Source: PNNG01 sp964577055 (lineage in GTDB: Bacteria; Bacteroidota; Bacteroidia; UBA7662). From it: a stretch of DNA of 64,000 nucleotides. Under the pieces are notes generated by a model. It made no database searches, was not told where the DNA came from, and saw only the letters and a list, made by a program, of their open reading frames with translations. Position 1 is the first letter of the stretch. Each line of letters opens with the position of its first letter. The stretch is taken from positions 1 to 64,000 of the forward strand of contig CAZNWC010000007.1 of NCBI GenBank assembly GCA_964577055.1. Reading direction: 5' to 3'. The translations under genes and the position numbers were made by a program. Shown here one piece after another: positions 35,928 through 45,011 of the stretch.

Positions 35928-36376
35928 TGCAAATTGTTTGGTTTTTCGCCGGTTTTTTCGGCATTGAGCTTTTCGCCACGCTCATCCACAAATATTTGAT
36001 GCATGGTCCCCTTTGGTTCATCCACGAAACCCATCACCGGCCTAAGGGAAGGTTCGAACTCAACGACCTGTTTGCCGTGCTCTTTGGTGGCATTGGGGTG
36101 TGGTTGCTGGTGGCAGGCATTCAGGCAGGTTTCGATGCCCGTTTTTGGATGGGCGCAGGCATTTCGGTGTATGGCATGGTGTATTTTTACCTGCACGATG
36201 TGCTGGTGCATCGGCGGGCAGGCACAGCCAAAACCCCTGAAATACCCTACATCAAAGCCCTTCGACACGCCCACCGCATGCACCACAGACATGTGAACAA
36301 GCTTCCTTCCGAAAGTTATGGCTTGTTGTTGTTCTCTTGGCGCTATTTCAAGGAAGCCAACCGAGGCAAAGCCTAA
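35927..36376 (+). CDS. crtZ: Beta-carotene 3-hydroxylase CrtZ
   Basis: A 149-residue membrane protein of the fatty-acid hydroxylase/CrtZ family. The di-iron histidine boxes are complete: HKYLMH (21-26), HETHH (33-37), and HDVLVH and HAHRMHHRH in the second half. It hydroxylates beta-carotene toward zeaxanthin, or hydroxylates related carotenoids. It begins at the last base of the CarH stop (TGATG), implying coupled translation and light-dependent expression. It converges by 4 nt with the serine hydrolase gene. Confidence 0.92.
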   Translation: MQIVWFFAGFFGIELFATLIHKYLMHGPLWFIHETHHRPKGRFELNDLFAVLFGGIGVWLLVAGIQAGFDARFWMGAGISVYGMVYFYLHDVLVHRRAGTAKTPEIPYIKALRHAHRMHHRHVNKLPSESYGLLLFSWRYFKEANRGKA

Positions 36377-37464
36377 TCGGTCAGGTAGCGCTTTTCCAAT
36401 TCTTTCTGCAGGCTGTTGATGGCCGCGATGGCGCCGGGAGATGCGCTGTTCACACAAATGGCAAAGGCGCGTTGATAATCGTCGTACACCACCCATCGGG
36501 TATAAAAAGTGCCGGCACTACCGTCGTGGTAGGCTTGACGCACGGGCAATTTGGGGTCATGGCCCCAACCGAAAGCATATTGTGGTCGTGAGAACAACAG
36601 CATTTCCACTTCAGCGCGGGTAAGGGCGGTGTGCTGGTGCGACAAAGCCAGGAGCATTTGTTGCAAAAGCCCTGCCTGGTCGTACAAACTGCCATTCATA
36701 TTGCCGGCAGCGGCGAAAACAGGCCCCAGGAAATATTGGTCTTCGGGGGCGGCAAAAGGACTGTCGGTGCCTAGGTGTCCGCGGGCACCCATGACATCGA
36801 TGGCTTGGGGCCAACCGATTTTAAAATTGCTTGACGCGCGCTGGTTGCCGTATAATTCCAACAGGTTGTCGAAGCCCAAACTGTCGCCAACCCGTTCGAG
36901 CATGGCCGAAACCACCACATAACCCGCATTGCTGTACGCATATTTTTTGCCTTTTTCGTGCTTGACGGGTTTTTGGCTGAGGACTTGGCGGCTGAATTCC
37001 AGCCGACAGCTCGAACCGTCGTGTGGACAGCGGTACCACAACATGGCATCATCGCCGGCAGTGTAGGCTGGCAGTTTGGCACGGTGCGAAAGCAAATCTG
37101 CCAAGGTGGTTTTGCGGTAGGCTTTGTGCATGCCTGCTGCCAATTCGGGCAAAATGTCGGTGATTTTGCTATCCCAACTGATTTTACCAGCCTTCACCAT
37201 GTGCAGTGCCATCCAACTCGTAACGGCTTTGCTGTTTGAACCGAGGTGGAAGCGCGTTCCCAAACTCAGCATGCTGCTGTCGGTGAGGTCGGCATGTCCC
37301 GAAACCCCGCTCATGAGTACGTTGTGGGGGGCCACTACGGCAAAGCCAATGCCGGGCAATTGGTGTTCGAGGCGCAATTGGTTGAGGATGTCGAGCAGGT
37401 CCTGGCCCCGGCTGGGCAATGAGAGCAAACCAAGAAGCAGGCAAAACAATGCGCATTTTTTCAT
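36373..37464 (-). CDS. Exported serine hydrolase (class C beta-lactamase/esterase fold)
   Basis: A 363-residue protein with a signal peptide ending SRGQ. The active-site motifs of the AmpC/EstB group are present: S76-N-S-K79 (SxxK), Y177-S-N179 (YxN) and HDGSAG near residue 315 (HxG, replacing KTG). Members act as esterases, D-amino peptidases or beta-lactamases in the periplasm; resistance should not be inferred from fold alone. It is monocistronic and converges with crtZ. Confidence 0.85.
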   Translation of the reverse strand: MKKCALFCLLLGLLSLPSRGQDLLDILNQLRLEHQLPGIGFAVVAPHNVLMSGVSGHADLTDSSMLSLGTRFHLGSNSKAVTSWMALHMVKAGKISWDSKITDILPELAAGMHKAYRKTTLADLLSHRAKLPAYTAGDDAMLWYRCPHDGSSCRLEFSRQVLSQKPVKHEKGKKYAYSNAGYVVVSAMLERVGDSLGFDNLLELYGNQRASSNFKIGWPQAIDVMGARGHLGTDSPFAAPEDQYFLGPVFAAAGNMNGSLYDQAGLLQQMLLALSHQHTALTRAEVEMLLFSRPQYAFGWGHDPKLPVRQAYHDGSAGTFYTRWVVYDDYQRAFAICVNSASPGAIAAINSLQKELEKRYLTD

Positions 37465-37613
37465 GTATCTAAATTGCAGCTTTTACTTTGGTTTACAAAT
37501 AACAAAATGAGCTGCTCGACCATTGCATGTGGTTTTGGCATTAAAAGGTGCTTAAAATCCTTGTTTGGGACCAACGTACCGTCGGTTGGCCGTGTATTTC
37601 AACCGTTGAATCA

Positions 37614-37621
37614 TATCTTTG
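37614..37621 (+). promoter_or_regulatory. Putative -7 box of the 1560-aa T9SS gene
   Basis: TATCTTTG is a perfect TAnnTTTG match 17 nt before the ATG. A TTGG at 37585-37588 would leave a 25-nt spacer, longer than usual, so only the -7 box is supported. Confidence 0.45.
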
Positions 37622-37638
37622 GTTATTGAAGTGTTTGT

Positions 37639-40600
37639 ATGAAAAATCTTTTGTTTTTTGTCGCCGTATTGATGGGGCTGTTGTGTTTGCAGCCCTTGCA
37701 AAAGGCCAGTGCGCAATGTCAGCCTTTGCCAGCAGGCACTTATTTGGTTGGCAGCCAGGGGGCTCCTTTCCCCACCCTCGATTCGGCACTCAATCGCTTG
37801 CGTTGTGCGGGGGTTGGGGGCCCGGTGACATTGCAATTGGCTGCAGGTAGTTATACCTCCAGTTACTTGCTCGAGGCTTTGCCCGGGGTGCAACATCCCA
37901 TTCGTTTGCAGGGACAGGGGCAGGCCAAGTTCAGCAGGGGGGCTTCGACTTTAACTCCCGAAAGTTTTGTGTTAAACGGTGGCCAATGGGAGTTGACACA
38001 ATTGGTATTCGAACGAAGAGTACAGTTGGTAAACAGCGGTCCGATGATTCGGGTCCAAGGGGGTAGTAACCACCGATTGTTCAACAACCGCTTTGTTGAC
38101 CTGGGGACAATCACCAATCCTGCCAATACAGCAGTGGTGTGGCGAGGGGGAGACAGCTTGCACATCGACAGCAATCATTTCAGCGGTTGGGGTCGCGCAT
38201 TGTGGGCCGATTCGCTGGGTAACAGCAGTGGTTTGTTTTTCACGGCGAATACCATTATTGGTTACCGCGACCAAGCTTTGTATTTACATGGTGTTGCTGG
38301 CGCCGAAATCAGCAATAATTGGCTGCAAGACGCTTCTTTTGTGAATTTATTCCCGATTGGGTTTTATTTGAATGAATGCCAAAGCGTTCAAATGTTTGGC
38401 AACCGCATGAGCGGTCGCTTGCCTTCAACGGCTGTATTTTTAACAGCGCCGCGTGGCTCGCAACTGTTGCCACATCGCATTTACAACAACGAGATTGCAG
38501 GTTATACCCAATATGAACCGTTCGCTGCGGGCTTCCGCTTAATCCATCTCGATTTTTTCGCCACTGGTGCGCCTCAACAGTTGCAAATGGTGCACAATAC
38601 CATTCGGGTGAAACCCATGGCAGGCACAGCGCAAAACACCCAACTATTGGGTATATGGGGCCAATTGCGGAGCATCGATTCACTCAATATTACAAATAAT
38701 GTATGGGCGATGGATGGCCTTGAGCCAGCCAGTAGCGGCTTGATAAGGCAATTCAATGGGTCGAGCAACAGCGTCGGATTTTACAACAACGTTTACTGGA
38801 CAATCGATTCAAGCAAGATATTCAGCAGAAGCAGTACGTTCACAACGGTTAACTATTCTGGCTTGCACCAATGGCAACAAGTCACGGGTTTTGATGCAGG
38901 TAGTCGCGTTGCCAATCCACGTTGGTTGAACCCTGAAGCTTCGTTTGTGCCAACTGCACCCGAACTGAACAATACCGGGCTGGTTACTGGCTGGCCGGCT
39001 ACCGACATCAGCGGGCAAATCAGAAACAGTGTACCTGACCCGGGTGCTCGAGAATTTGATCCCATCAATGCAGAATTCCAACTGGGTGGGTTGTTCGTGA
39101 ATGATGCTGGATGTGTGGGTGCCACTACTGCACAGGTGCGCTTTGCTTTTCAAAATTTGGGACTTACTGCCTTGCCATCGATACCCCTGAGTTTGTGGTT
39201 GAATGGCGTGCCACAAGGCAGTATGCGATTGCCGGCCATTCCAGCGGGGGTGGTTGATACGCTCATTTTCCCGTTTTCGGTTGATTTGAGTCAGGCACCC
39301 CATTATGCATTGGAAATGCGTGCCGATACCATGGCAGACAATTTTACTTCGAACGATACGGTTCGCTTGCAGCTGCAATTTACAGGGAACCAAGCACTAC
39401 CCATCGAAGAAGACTTTGAACAGCTCGAGGCAGGTAGCCGTCCAGTTTTTGAATGGCAACGTCCTATTTACAATCATTTAAAATGGCGGGTGATGCGAGG
39501 CGAAAACCGCAGTTACCCTAGCCCACCTAGCGATGCCAATGGAAACAGCGAAGGCCAGTATATGGGCACTTATTACAGCGGCATCTCAGGAAATCCCTCC
39601 TTTACAGATACCCTGGCATTCGATTATCCATGTTTGAACCTCGGCAATATGTCCATTCCTCAGCTCAGCTACGAGGTATTCAGCACTTCTGCAAGTGCTC
39701 CACTGCAGGTATTTCAACGGGTAAATGGGCAATGGCAATTGCTCGATTCGGTGATGATTGCACCCCAACAGCTCAGTACCGATGCCTGGGTGTTGCGCAA
39801 GGCCTTTATTAATCCACAGGCCGATGTGATTCGCTTTTTAACACGGAGCTTTCCAGACCCGCTTATGTCGACTTGGTTTATCGACAACATTCGCATCGGT
39901 GAAAGCATCAGCTTTGATTTGGTGCTTGACAGCAACAGTGTAAACTACAACAGCTGCGCTCAAAATGGCACTGCACAATTCGTGCTGCATGTCCGCAACG
40001 ACGGCATTGCTTCGCTCACCCAAATCACCACAGGTTTGCAATTGGCAGGCAGCAGTCCGGTTTTTCGCACAGCCAACCGCTTGCTGCAACCCTTTGCCAC
40101 CGATACAGTGCATATGCAGCTGCCTTACAGCGGCTTGGGAGGCCTACAGGGTAAAGCCTTTGCCGCCAATCCAACCGACGTGTTTTTCAGGGGCGATACC
40201 CTGCCATTTGTATTGGCGTCGAATGGACAACAAGCCACTTTCCCCTACAACGAAAACTTTGAGCAGGCTTCAGGATGGAGCGTTGGAGGCGGCCAAAGCA
40301 GCTGGCAAAGGGACTTGCCCGCTGGTGCCAGTTTGCAACCTCAAATGCCAGGCAGTAGGGCATGGGTCACCACCGCCGATGGATATCCGCGCGATTTGGA
40401 AAACAGTTGGCTGCAAAGTCCGTGTTTTGATTTTAGCAACCTTATCCGGCCCCAACTGCGCTTTGATTTGAACCATGCCTTGGGCGACTCAGCCCGCTTT
40501 TACATCGAATACCGCACTGGTAATACAGGGCCTTGGCAGTTGCTGGGCAGCACCTTCAGTGGCACGGGCTGGTACAATACCGCTGGTGCGCGTGCAGGTT

Positions 40601-42321
40601 GGAGCGGCAATAGCCGCGGCTGGCAGCAAGTAGGCCACGATTTGGGCTTTTTGGCGGGCCAAAATGCCGTACAGTTCCGAATGGTGTTCGACAACCGCAC
40701 CGATACCAATGCCCAGGTGCGGCGTTTCGAAGGCGTGGCCTTCGACAATTTCCACATTGGCGAGTCGCCGGGCAGTTTTGCCTTTCAAACCAGTATGACC
40801 CCCACCGAGTCGTGTACTCCTGTAGCCCACAACATCATTACCCGCATTGCCCGGACCAACCAACTGCAACAAGCACGCGTTTTGTACCGCGTAAATGGTG
40901 GGGCCGAAGTGGCTCTGCCCCTGATGCCAGTGGGGCTCGATTACCAAGCCATCATTCCGGCACAAGCGCCCGGAAGTTTGGTAAGCTGGCGCATCGAAAC
41001 CCTGGCCGATACCTTGCTGAGCACACAGCCGGTTTTTTACACCGACGGTTATTTGCAGCAAAATTTGGCTGACCAGTCGGGACCAGCCCGTACGCCGCTG
41101 ACACTGAACAATGGCATGGCCAGCAGTGGAGATTTGGCGGTTGGACAAAGCAATACCGACTCGGGGCGTGGTGCCTGGTTGGAAATAGAAGCCCTTCGAT
41201 TTACCGAAATTGAGGGCATTTGGGTACAAACAATGGCATTCACGTCGATAGAAGTATATGGCCAAGTGGTTGACCCGACTGGCGACAGCCTGCGCAGGAA
41301 CCAAGCGCGCTTGTTGGCCAGTGCGCGGGGTGTGGGGCCCGGGGGAAATACCTTGGTGTTTTTCAGCCAACGACCTGCTTTGCGTCCCGGACAAAAGTTA
41401 TTGCTGTATGTGGTGGCCGAAGCTGACAAGCATTTGCGGGTGGCCACGGCAACGGCAACTGCCCAAGCGCAAGATGCACAGCTGCTATTGCGGCCTGGTC
41501 GCCTGATCAATGGTAAATTTGGTGCTGCGGGCAGTATTGGTTGGCCTACCATGCGGGTCATTAGCCGCAATCCGGCAGCGCAGGTCTTTTGGCGCAACGA
41601 AAGTGGACAGGTGCTAGGGCAACAAAACACTTTGAACGTCCTCATCGATACTGTGCCGCGGCAAATCATCATGCATTTGGTGCGCGGCTTGTGCGAATTC
41701 CGCGATACCTTGCAGCTCATTCCTACCGGTCGGATGAACCTTTCGGTGCAACAAATCCTCGAACCCAATTTGGCTGCCGTTCAAACAGGTATTTTTTATC
41801 CTGTAAAGGTGGTAGTGAAAAACAAAGGCAGTTTGACGGTCGAAAATTTCCGCCTGGCCTATCAGGTGAACGGGGCGCAATTGGCCCAATCGGATGCAAA
41901 TCGCAGTCTGGCCCCTGACGATACCATGCACTTCACGTTTCCGCAATTGTGGACTTGGGTAGAAGGCAACAGTCTGGCGTTTTGTGCTTATCCCACCCAG
42001 TTTAACCTCGACGTATTTACTGCCGACGATACTACTTGTTTGTATCGATATGCTACCTCGGTGGCTGAACTTGCAGCTCCCGACTTGCGGGTGTATCCGG
42101 TTCCAGCCCACGACAAGTTGACTGTTGCACTCGATGCGCCGTTCACAACGGCTGCTGAATGGTTGCTTTACGATGCTTTGGGCCGACAGGTAAAGGCCTA
42201 TCAGCTGCCTGCAGGCACCACTTCAATGGAGGTGCAGCTCAACGGCTTAGCGGCTGGTTTGTACCATTACCGCATGCTTGTAGGGTCGACACTGCGCAGC
42301 GGGAAACTGATAGTGGAATAG
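37639..42321 (+). CDS. Large T9SS-sorted secreted protein with beta-helix and MAM/CARDB-like domains
   Basis: A 1560-residue protein with a signal peptide ending ASAQ. A right-handed parallel beta-helix occupies about 35-460 (FPTLDSALNRLRCAG, then N-rich turns such as HIDSNHFSGW). CARDB-like Ig segments lie near 480-600, 790-880 and 1395-1480 (ARVNNxG-type VRFAFQNLGLTALPSIPLSL). Two MAM/jelly-roll-like modules end in WFIDNIRIGE (about 755) and VAFDNFHIGE (about 1040). The T9SS tail has LRVYPVPAHDKLTV, LYDALGRQVK and AAGLYHYRM, ending SGKLIVE. It is probably a surface or matrix protein binding polysaccharide; no catalytic site is visible. Confidence 0.85.
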   Translation: MKNLLFFVAVLMGLLCLQPLQKASAQCQPLPAGTYLVGSQGAPFPTLDSALNRLRCAGVGGPVTLQLAAGSYTSSYLLEALPGVQHPIRLQGQGQAKFSRGASTLTPESFVLNGGQWELTQLVFERRVQLVNSGPMIRVQGGSNHRLFNNRFVDLGTITNPANTAVVWRGGDSLHIDSNHFSGWGRALWADSLGNSSGLFFTANTIIGYRDQALYLHGVAGAEISNNWLQDASFVNLFPIGFYLNECQSVQMFGNRMSGRLPSTAVFLTAPRGSQLLPHRIYNNEIAGYTQYEPFAAGFRLIHLDFFATGAPQQLQMVHNTIRVKPMAGTAQNTQLLGIWGQLRSIDSLNITNNVWAMDGLEPASSGLIRQFNGSSNSVGFYNNVYWTIDSSKIFSRSSTFTTVNYSGLHQWQQVTGFDAGSRVANPRWLNPEASFVPTAPELNNTGLVTGWPATDISGQIRNSVPDPGAREFDPINAEFQLGGLFVNDAGCVGATTAQVRFAFQNLGLTALPSIPLSLWLNGVPQGSMRLPAIPAGVVDTLIFPFSVDLSQAPHYALEMRADTMADNFTSNDTVRLQLQFTGNQALPIEEDFEQLEAGSRPVFEWQRPIYNHLKWRVMRGENRSYPSPPSDANGNSEGQYMGTYYSGISGNPSFTDTLAFDYPCLNLGNMSIPQLSYEVFSTSASAPLQVFQRVNGQWQLLDSVMIAPQQLSTDAWVLRKAFINPQADVIRFLTRSFPDPLMSTWFIDNIRIGESISFDLVLDSNSVNYNSCAQNGTAQFVLHVRNDGIASLTQITTGLQLAGSSPVFRTANRLLQPFATDTVHMQLPYSGLGGLQGKAFAANPTDVFFRGDTLPFVLASNGQQATFPYNENFEQASGWSVGGGQSSWQRDLPAGASLQPQMPGSRAWVTTADGYPRDLENSWLQSPCFDFSNLIRPQLRFDLNHALGDSARFYIEYRTGNTGPWQLLGSTFSGTGWYNTAGARAGWSGNSRGWQQVGHDLGFLAGQNAVQFRMVFDNRTDTNAQVRRFEGVAFDNFHIGESPGSFAFQTSMTPTESCTPVAHNIITRIARTNQLQQARVLYRVNGGAEVALPLMPVGLDYQAIIPAQAPGSLVSWRIETLADTLLSTQPVFYTDGYLQQNLADQSGPARTPLTLNNGMASSGDLAVGQSNTDSGRGAWLEIEALRFTEIEGIWVQTMAFTSIEVYGQVVDPTGDSLRRNQARLLASARGVGPGGNTLVFFSQRPALRPGQKLLLYVVAEADKHLRVATATATAQAQDAQLLLRPGRLINGKFGAAGSIGWPTMRVISRNPAAQVFWRNESGQVLGQQNTLNVLIDTVPRQIIMHLVRGLCEFRDTLQLIPTGRMNLSVQQILEPNLAAVQTGIFYPVKVVVKNKGSLTVENFRLAYQVNGAQLAQSDANRSLAPDDTMHFTFPQLWTWVEGNSLAFCAYPTQFNLDVFTADDTTCLYRYATSVAELAAPDLRVYPVPAHDKLTVALDAPFTTAAEWLLYDALGRQVKAYQLPAGTTSMEVQLNGLAAGLYHYRMLVGSTLRSGKLIVE

Positions 42322-42481
42322 CTATTTCGCATGGATCATGGCAGGGGAGAGGGAGCGCAGATGGTCTCGTTGGGCTGCTTGATGAAAGAAAAAGGAGCAT
42401 CGGATATCGATGACGACCATTGATCAGCTTCAAAAATGTGTGGCCGTTTATTGCGCAACAACTTAACGATGGTCTGTTGAT

Positions 42482-43240
42482 TTATTCTGTGCGAAACCGT
42501 CCGGTAATGTAATCCTGCGTGCTTTGGCTGCTCGGATTGGTGAAAAAAGTGGCAGTATCGGCGTATTCGATGAGATTTCCTTTGTACAAAAAGGCAGTGC
42601 GGTCGCTGGTACGGCTGGCCTGTTGCATGTTGTGGGTGACCAATACAATGGTGTAAGTCTGTTTGAGCTCGTAAATGAGCTCTTCCAGTTTGGCCGTGCT
42701 GATGGGGTCGAGTGAAGAGGCGGGTTCGTCCATTAACAAAATGCTCGGTTCTACCGCCAGGGCACGGGCAATGCAAAGCCGTTGCTGCTGTCCGCCCGAC
42801 AAAGCCAAGGCAGGTTTGTGCAATTTCTCCTTTACTTCTTCCCACAAAAACACTTGCCGCAGGGTACGTTCTACCTTTTCATCGATAAAACTTTTGTGGT
42901 TGATGCCTTTGATGCGCAATCCGAAAGCCACATTTTCATAAATGCTTTTGGGAAAGGGATTGGGCTTTTGGAAAACCATGCCCACCCGTTTGCGCAGGTC
43001 GTACACATCCACATCGCGGGCATAGATGTTCCTACCGTCGATGAATACTTCGCCTTGCAACTGGCTGGCGGGAATGAGTTCATTCATGCGGTTGAGTACG
43101 CGCAACAAAGTCGATTTACCGCAGCCCGAGGGTCCGATCAGGGCAGTAACGGTATTTGCAGCCATCTCGAGGCGAATGCGGTGCAATACCTGGGTGTTTC
43201 CATACCAAAAGTCAATGTCGCGTACTTCTATTTTATACAT
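42482..43240 (-). CDS. pstB: Phosphate ABC transporter ATPase PstB
   Basis: A 252-residue, complete ATPase. Walker A (GPSGCGKST), Q-loop (VGMVFQKPNPFPKSIYENVA, a PstB hallmark), signature ALSGGQQQR, Walker B ILLMDEPASSLDP and the H-loop VTHNMQQA are all present. It powers high-affinity phosphate uptake with PstA and PstC. It is last in the operon, overlapping pstA by 1 nt. Confidence 0.97.
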   Translation of the reverse strand: MYKIEVRDIDFWYGNTQVLHRIRLEMAANTVTALIGPSGCGKSTLLRVLNRMNELIPASQLQGEVFIDGRNIYARDVDVYDLRKRVGMVFQKPNPFPKSIYENVAFGLRIKGINHKSFIDEKVERTLRQVFLWEEVKEKLHKPALALSGGQQQRLCIARALAVEPSILLMDEPASSLDPISTAKLEELIYELKQTYTIVLVTHNMQQASRTSDRTAFLYKGNLIEYADTATFFTNPSSQSTQDYITGRFRTE

Positions 43241-44136
43241 CAGTTTTCGATGCGTTTGTGCCAGCGTTCACGCATGCGAACGGCCAGCAGGTTGAGCAAA
43301 AGCGTCAGGCTCAAAAGCACCAAAATAGCTGCCGACGCATTGATGAGAAAGCTTGCCTGGGGTTTGGTGGCCCAGAAGAAGATTTGTACGGGCAAAACCG
43401 TAAAATAGTCGAATATTGAGGTAGGACTAAAAGGCACGAAGGCTACCGCCCCAATCACCAACAACGGTGCTGCCTCGCCTATGGCCCTGCTGATGGCCAA
43501 TAATACGCCCGATACAATGCCAGGAAAAGCAAGGGGCAAATTGTGGTACCAGATGGTTTGCCATTTGGTGGCCCCAAGGGCGTAAGCCGCCTCGTTTACC
43601 GAGGCAGGTACCATGCGCAGGGCTTCGCGGGTGGCCACAATCACCAGCGGCAATACCATCAAACTCAAGGTAAGGGAGGCAGCTAAAATACTCTCGCCCA
43701 GGGCCATGCCCCGCACAAAAAACTGCAAACCCAACAAGCCATAAATCACCGAAGGAATACCGGCCAGGTTGGTAATGTTGACTTCTAACAAACGGGCCAG
43801 TTTGCCGTTGGTTACATACTTTTCGAGCTGAATGCCAGCTGCCAAACCCAGCGGAAAGCTGATCAGGAAAACCAGTGCCAATACCCACAAGCTGCCGACA
43901 AGGGCGGGCAAAATGCCGGCTTGTTCGGGAATGCGCGAAGCGTAGGTGCTAAAAAAGCGCGTGCCCAAACGCGGAAAGCCAGCAATACTCACGTAGGCGA
44001 AAAGGCCCAAGACGATGGTGACCACAAACAGGGTAAATACCAGTCCGTAAACGGCAAAACTATCTCCGCGTTGCCGGTCGTACCACTCAACGAGCCGGTC
44101 GAAGGCTTCAAACAAACGGATCAGTCGGGGATTCAT
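43240..44136 (-). CDS. pstA: Phosphate ABC transporter permease PstA
   Basis: A 298-residue inner-membrane protein with about six helices. It shows the BPD_transp_1 EAA loop (EAAYALGATKWQTIWYHNLPLA) and PstA-type LEVNITNLAGIPSVIYGLLGLQ. It forms the translocation pore with PstC. It overlaps pstC by 4 nt upstream and pstB by 1 nt downstream. Confidence 0.95.
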   Translation of the reverse strand: MNPRLIRLFEAFDRLVEWYDRQRGDSFAVYGLVFTLFVVTIVLGLFAYVSIAGFPRLGTRFFSTYASRIPEQAGILPALVGSLWVLALVFLISFPLGLAAGIQLEKYVTNGKLARLLEVNITNLAGIPSVIYGLLGLQFFVRGMALGESILAASLTLSLMVLPLVIVATREALRMVPASVNEAAYALGATKWQTIWYHNLPLAFPGIVSGVLLAISRAIGEAAPLLVIGAVAFVPFSPTSIFDYFTVLPVQIFFWATKPQASFLINASAAILVLLSLTLLLNLLAVRMRERWHKRIEN

Positions 44137-45011
44137 GCTGCGATGCTTTTAAACCGGTTACGCAACCAATAGCTGAGGTTGTTGAGGGCAAAGGTGAGTA
44201 CAAACAGGCCAATGCCAACGGCAAATATGGTGTTGTATTCGATACCCGAGCGCGATACATCTCCCAAACTGATTTGGATGATGTAGCTGCTCGCTGTTTG
44301 GATGGCCACGGTGGGATTGAGTGTAAAATTGGGCTGTTGTCCGGCCGCAATGCTCACAATCATGGTTTCACCCAATGCGCGCGAAAAAGCCAAAATCACC
44401 GCAGCAGTCACGCCATTAAAGGCTGCTGGCAGTACCACCCGCCAGGCCACTTGCCAGCGAGAGGCCCCCATGGCAAAAGCTGCTTCGCGCAAGTCAGCCG
44501 GTACACTCCGCATGGCATCTTCGCTGATGCTGGTGATGATGGGCAAAATCATGAAGCCCATGACCAAGCCCGGTGCCAAAGCATTAAAACGCTCGATGCC
44601 CGGAAAAAAATATTGCAAAGCGGGAGTGACGAATACCAAGGCCAAAAAGCCATAGACCACGGTGGGGATGGCCGACAACAAGTCGAGTGCAGGTCGCGCT
44701 ACCTGCCGCCACGTACTGTTGGCGTATTCACTGAGGTAAATAGAGATGAGCAAGCCCAAAGGCAAGGCCAGCGACATGGCCAGCAAGGCTGTGAGTAAGG
44801 TGCCCGAAAGCAAGGGCCACATGCCAAATTGTTGCTTTTCCGAAAAAGGCGTCCACGAAGTGCCCAGCAAAAAATCGAGCAAGGGTATGCGGTTGAAAAA
44901 TCCCCATGCGTTGTACAACAGCACAGCCACCACTGCAAAAGTGATGGCAAGGGTGAACCAACTGCTCAAGCGCAGCAGTGCTTCAATGATTTTTTCGCCC
45001 CCCCGCTTCAT
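44133..45011 (-). CDS. pstC: Phosphate ABC transporter permease PstC
   Basis: A 292-residue inner-membrane permease. LLSAIPTVVYGFLALVFV and the EAA loop REAAFAMGASRWQVAWRVVLPAAFNG are diagnostic of PstC, as is ALGETMIVSIAAG. It starts with a 4-nt overlap with pstS (TTCATGG region at 45008-45011). Confidence 0.95.
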   Translation of the reverse strand: MKRGGEKIIEALLRLSSWFTLAITFAVVAVLLYNAWGFFNRIPLLDFLLGTSWTPFSEKQQFGMWPLLSGTLLTALLAMSLALPLGLLISIYLSEYANSTWRQVARPALDLLSAIPTVVYGFLALVFVTPALQYFFPGIERFNALAPGLVMGFMILPIITSISEDAMRSVPADLREAAFAMGASRWQVAWRVVLPAAFNGVTAAVILAFSRALGETMIVSIAAGQQPNFTLNPTVAIQTASSYIIQISLGDVSRSGIEYNTIFAVGIGLFVLTFALNNLSYWLRNRFKSIAA

